NCBI GenBank assembly: GCA_934477985.1
Contig: CAKSOR010000160.1
Location: 1 to 6,407 of the forward strand
Direction of reading: 5' to 3'
Length of the DNA stretch: 6,407 nt
Source of the DNA: an uncultured Eubacteriales bacterium
Lineage (GTDB): Bacteria > Bacillota > Clostridia > Oscillospirales > CAG-272
In this document: in pieces, positions 6,002-6,407 of the stretch
Position numbering within the stretch: the stretch's first letter is position 1
Layout: each line of letters begins with the position of its first letter
Made by a program: the position numbers and the translations under genes
Notes under the pieces: model-generated
The model's database searches: none
Seen by the model: only the letters and a program-made list of their open reading frames with translations
Told to the model about the DNA's origin: nothing

Positions 6002-6407
6002 ATGAAAAAGAAACACGCCTTCGCGCAAAAACCCGCCTTCCCCGAGGATCACGTCCTCGTCGCGCAGGCTCTGACCAAGACATATTTTCAGGGCGACGTA
6101 CACATAAAGGCCGTCGACGGCGCGTACCTGACCGTAAAACGCGGCGAGTTCGTCTCGATCATCGGCGCGTCGGGATCGGGAAAATCGACCCTCCTCCATA
6201 TGCTCGCCGGACTCGACACGCCGACCTCCGGCCGCGTCTACATCGCCGGACACGACATAATCGACATGGACGACAAGGAATTCTCGGACTTCAGAAACCG
6301 CCGCATTGGTTTCATCTTCCAGTCCTTCAATCTTCTTCCGGTTCTGACCGCGAAGGAGAACATCCTGATGCCGCAGAAAATCGCCGGAAAAACCTTCTAT
6401 CCGAATT
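6002..6407 (+). CDS. ABC transporter ATP-binding protein, MacB/LolD-like (3' end outside window)
   Basis: 135 complete codons are present, with no stop before the window edge. AAGGAG at 5991-5996 sets the start. The Walker A motif GASGSGKST is at residues 55-63 and the Q-loop glutamine is Q107 in IGFIFQSFNLLPVLTAKENI (102-121). HMLAGLDTPTSGRVYIAGHDI (66-86) is typical of the family that pairs with FtsX-like permeases. The signature (LSGGQ), Walker B and H-loop regions are off the window. There is an N-terminal extension of about 17 residues before the usual first strand (VLVAQALTKTYFQGD). The protein should energise the permease encoded just upstream. The order permease then ATPase is less common than ATPase first, and a second permease could follow downstream. 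Confidence 0.96.
   Translation, partial: MKKKHAFAQKPAFPEDHVLVAQALTKTYFQGDVHIKAVDGAYLTVKRGEFVSIIGASGSGKSTLLHMLAGLDTPTSGRVYIAGHDIIDMDDKEFSDFRNRRIGFIFQSFNLLPVLTAKENILMPQKIAGKTFYPN

Overview
The window looks like a piece of a GC-rich Gram-positive (Firmicutes/Clostridia-type) chromosome, possibly an uncultured gut Oscillospirales or Lachnospirales relative. This is an inference from strong AGGAGG-type ribosome binding sites at nearly every gene, many C-ending codons, and the kinds of proteins encoded. No rRNA or other taxonomic marker is present. All genes lie on the + strand. There is no gene-free stretch longer than about 110 bases, and I see no tRNA, rRNA, CRISPR array or insertion sequence.

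Bases 1-4233 form a tightly packed series that may be one or two transcripts. It holds the 3' end of a citramalate synthase gene (cimA), two related small membrane-protein genes of unknown function (165-1043 and 1040-1564, overlapping by ATGA), a 92-base gap with a perfect 7-bp hairpin, then nicotinate phosphoribosyltransferase (pncB), a nicotinamidase-type cysteine hydrolase (pncA) and a pentapeptide-repeat protein. The last two also overlap by ATGA. PncA and PncB are consecutive steps of NAD salvage: nicotinamide to nicotinate to nicotinate mononucleotide. The pentapeptide-repeat protein has an interrupted two-part beta-helix pattern resembling Qnr/MfpA gyrase-protecting proteins, although its function is not shown.

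Bases 4234-4341 are a visibly AT-rich regulatory gap. It contains a near-ideal sigma-70/SigA promoter (TTGACA, 17 bases, TGn-TATAAT). Its -10 box is the loop of a perfect 17+17 inverted repeat ending in a T-run. The same DNA could terminate the upstream operon, start the downstream one, and serve as a repressor operator. A second, smaller set of repeats (GTAGAA/TTCTAC) lies just upstream of the -35 box.

Bases 4342-6407 begin an ABC transporter operon: an FtsX-type permease with two core domains but only one large extracellular domain, followed by a MacB/LolD-like ATPase cut off by the window end. The very strong promoter buried in a palindrome suggests this transporter is normally repressed and induced by an unknown signal. 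The most interesting items are the promoter/palindrome, the Qnr-like pentapeptide protein, and the one-repeat/two-repeat membrane protein pair.
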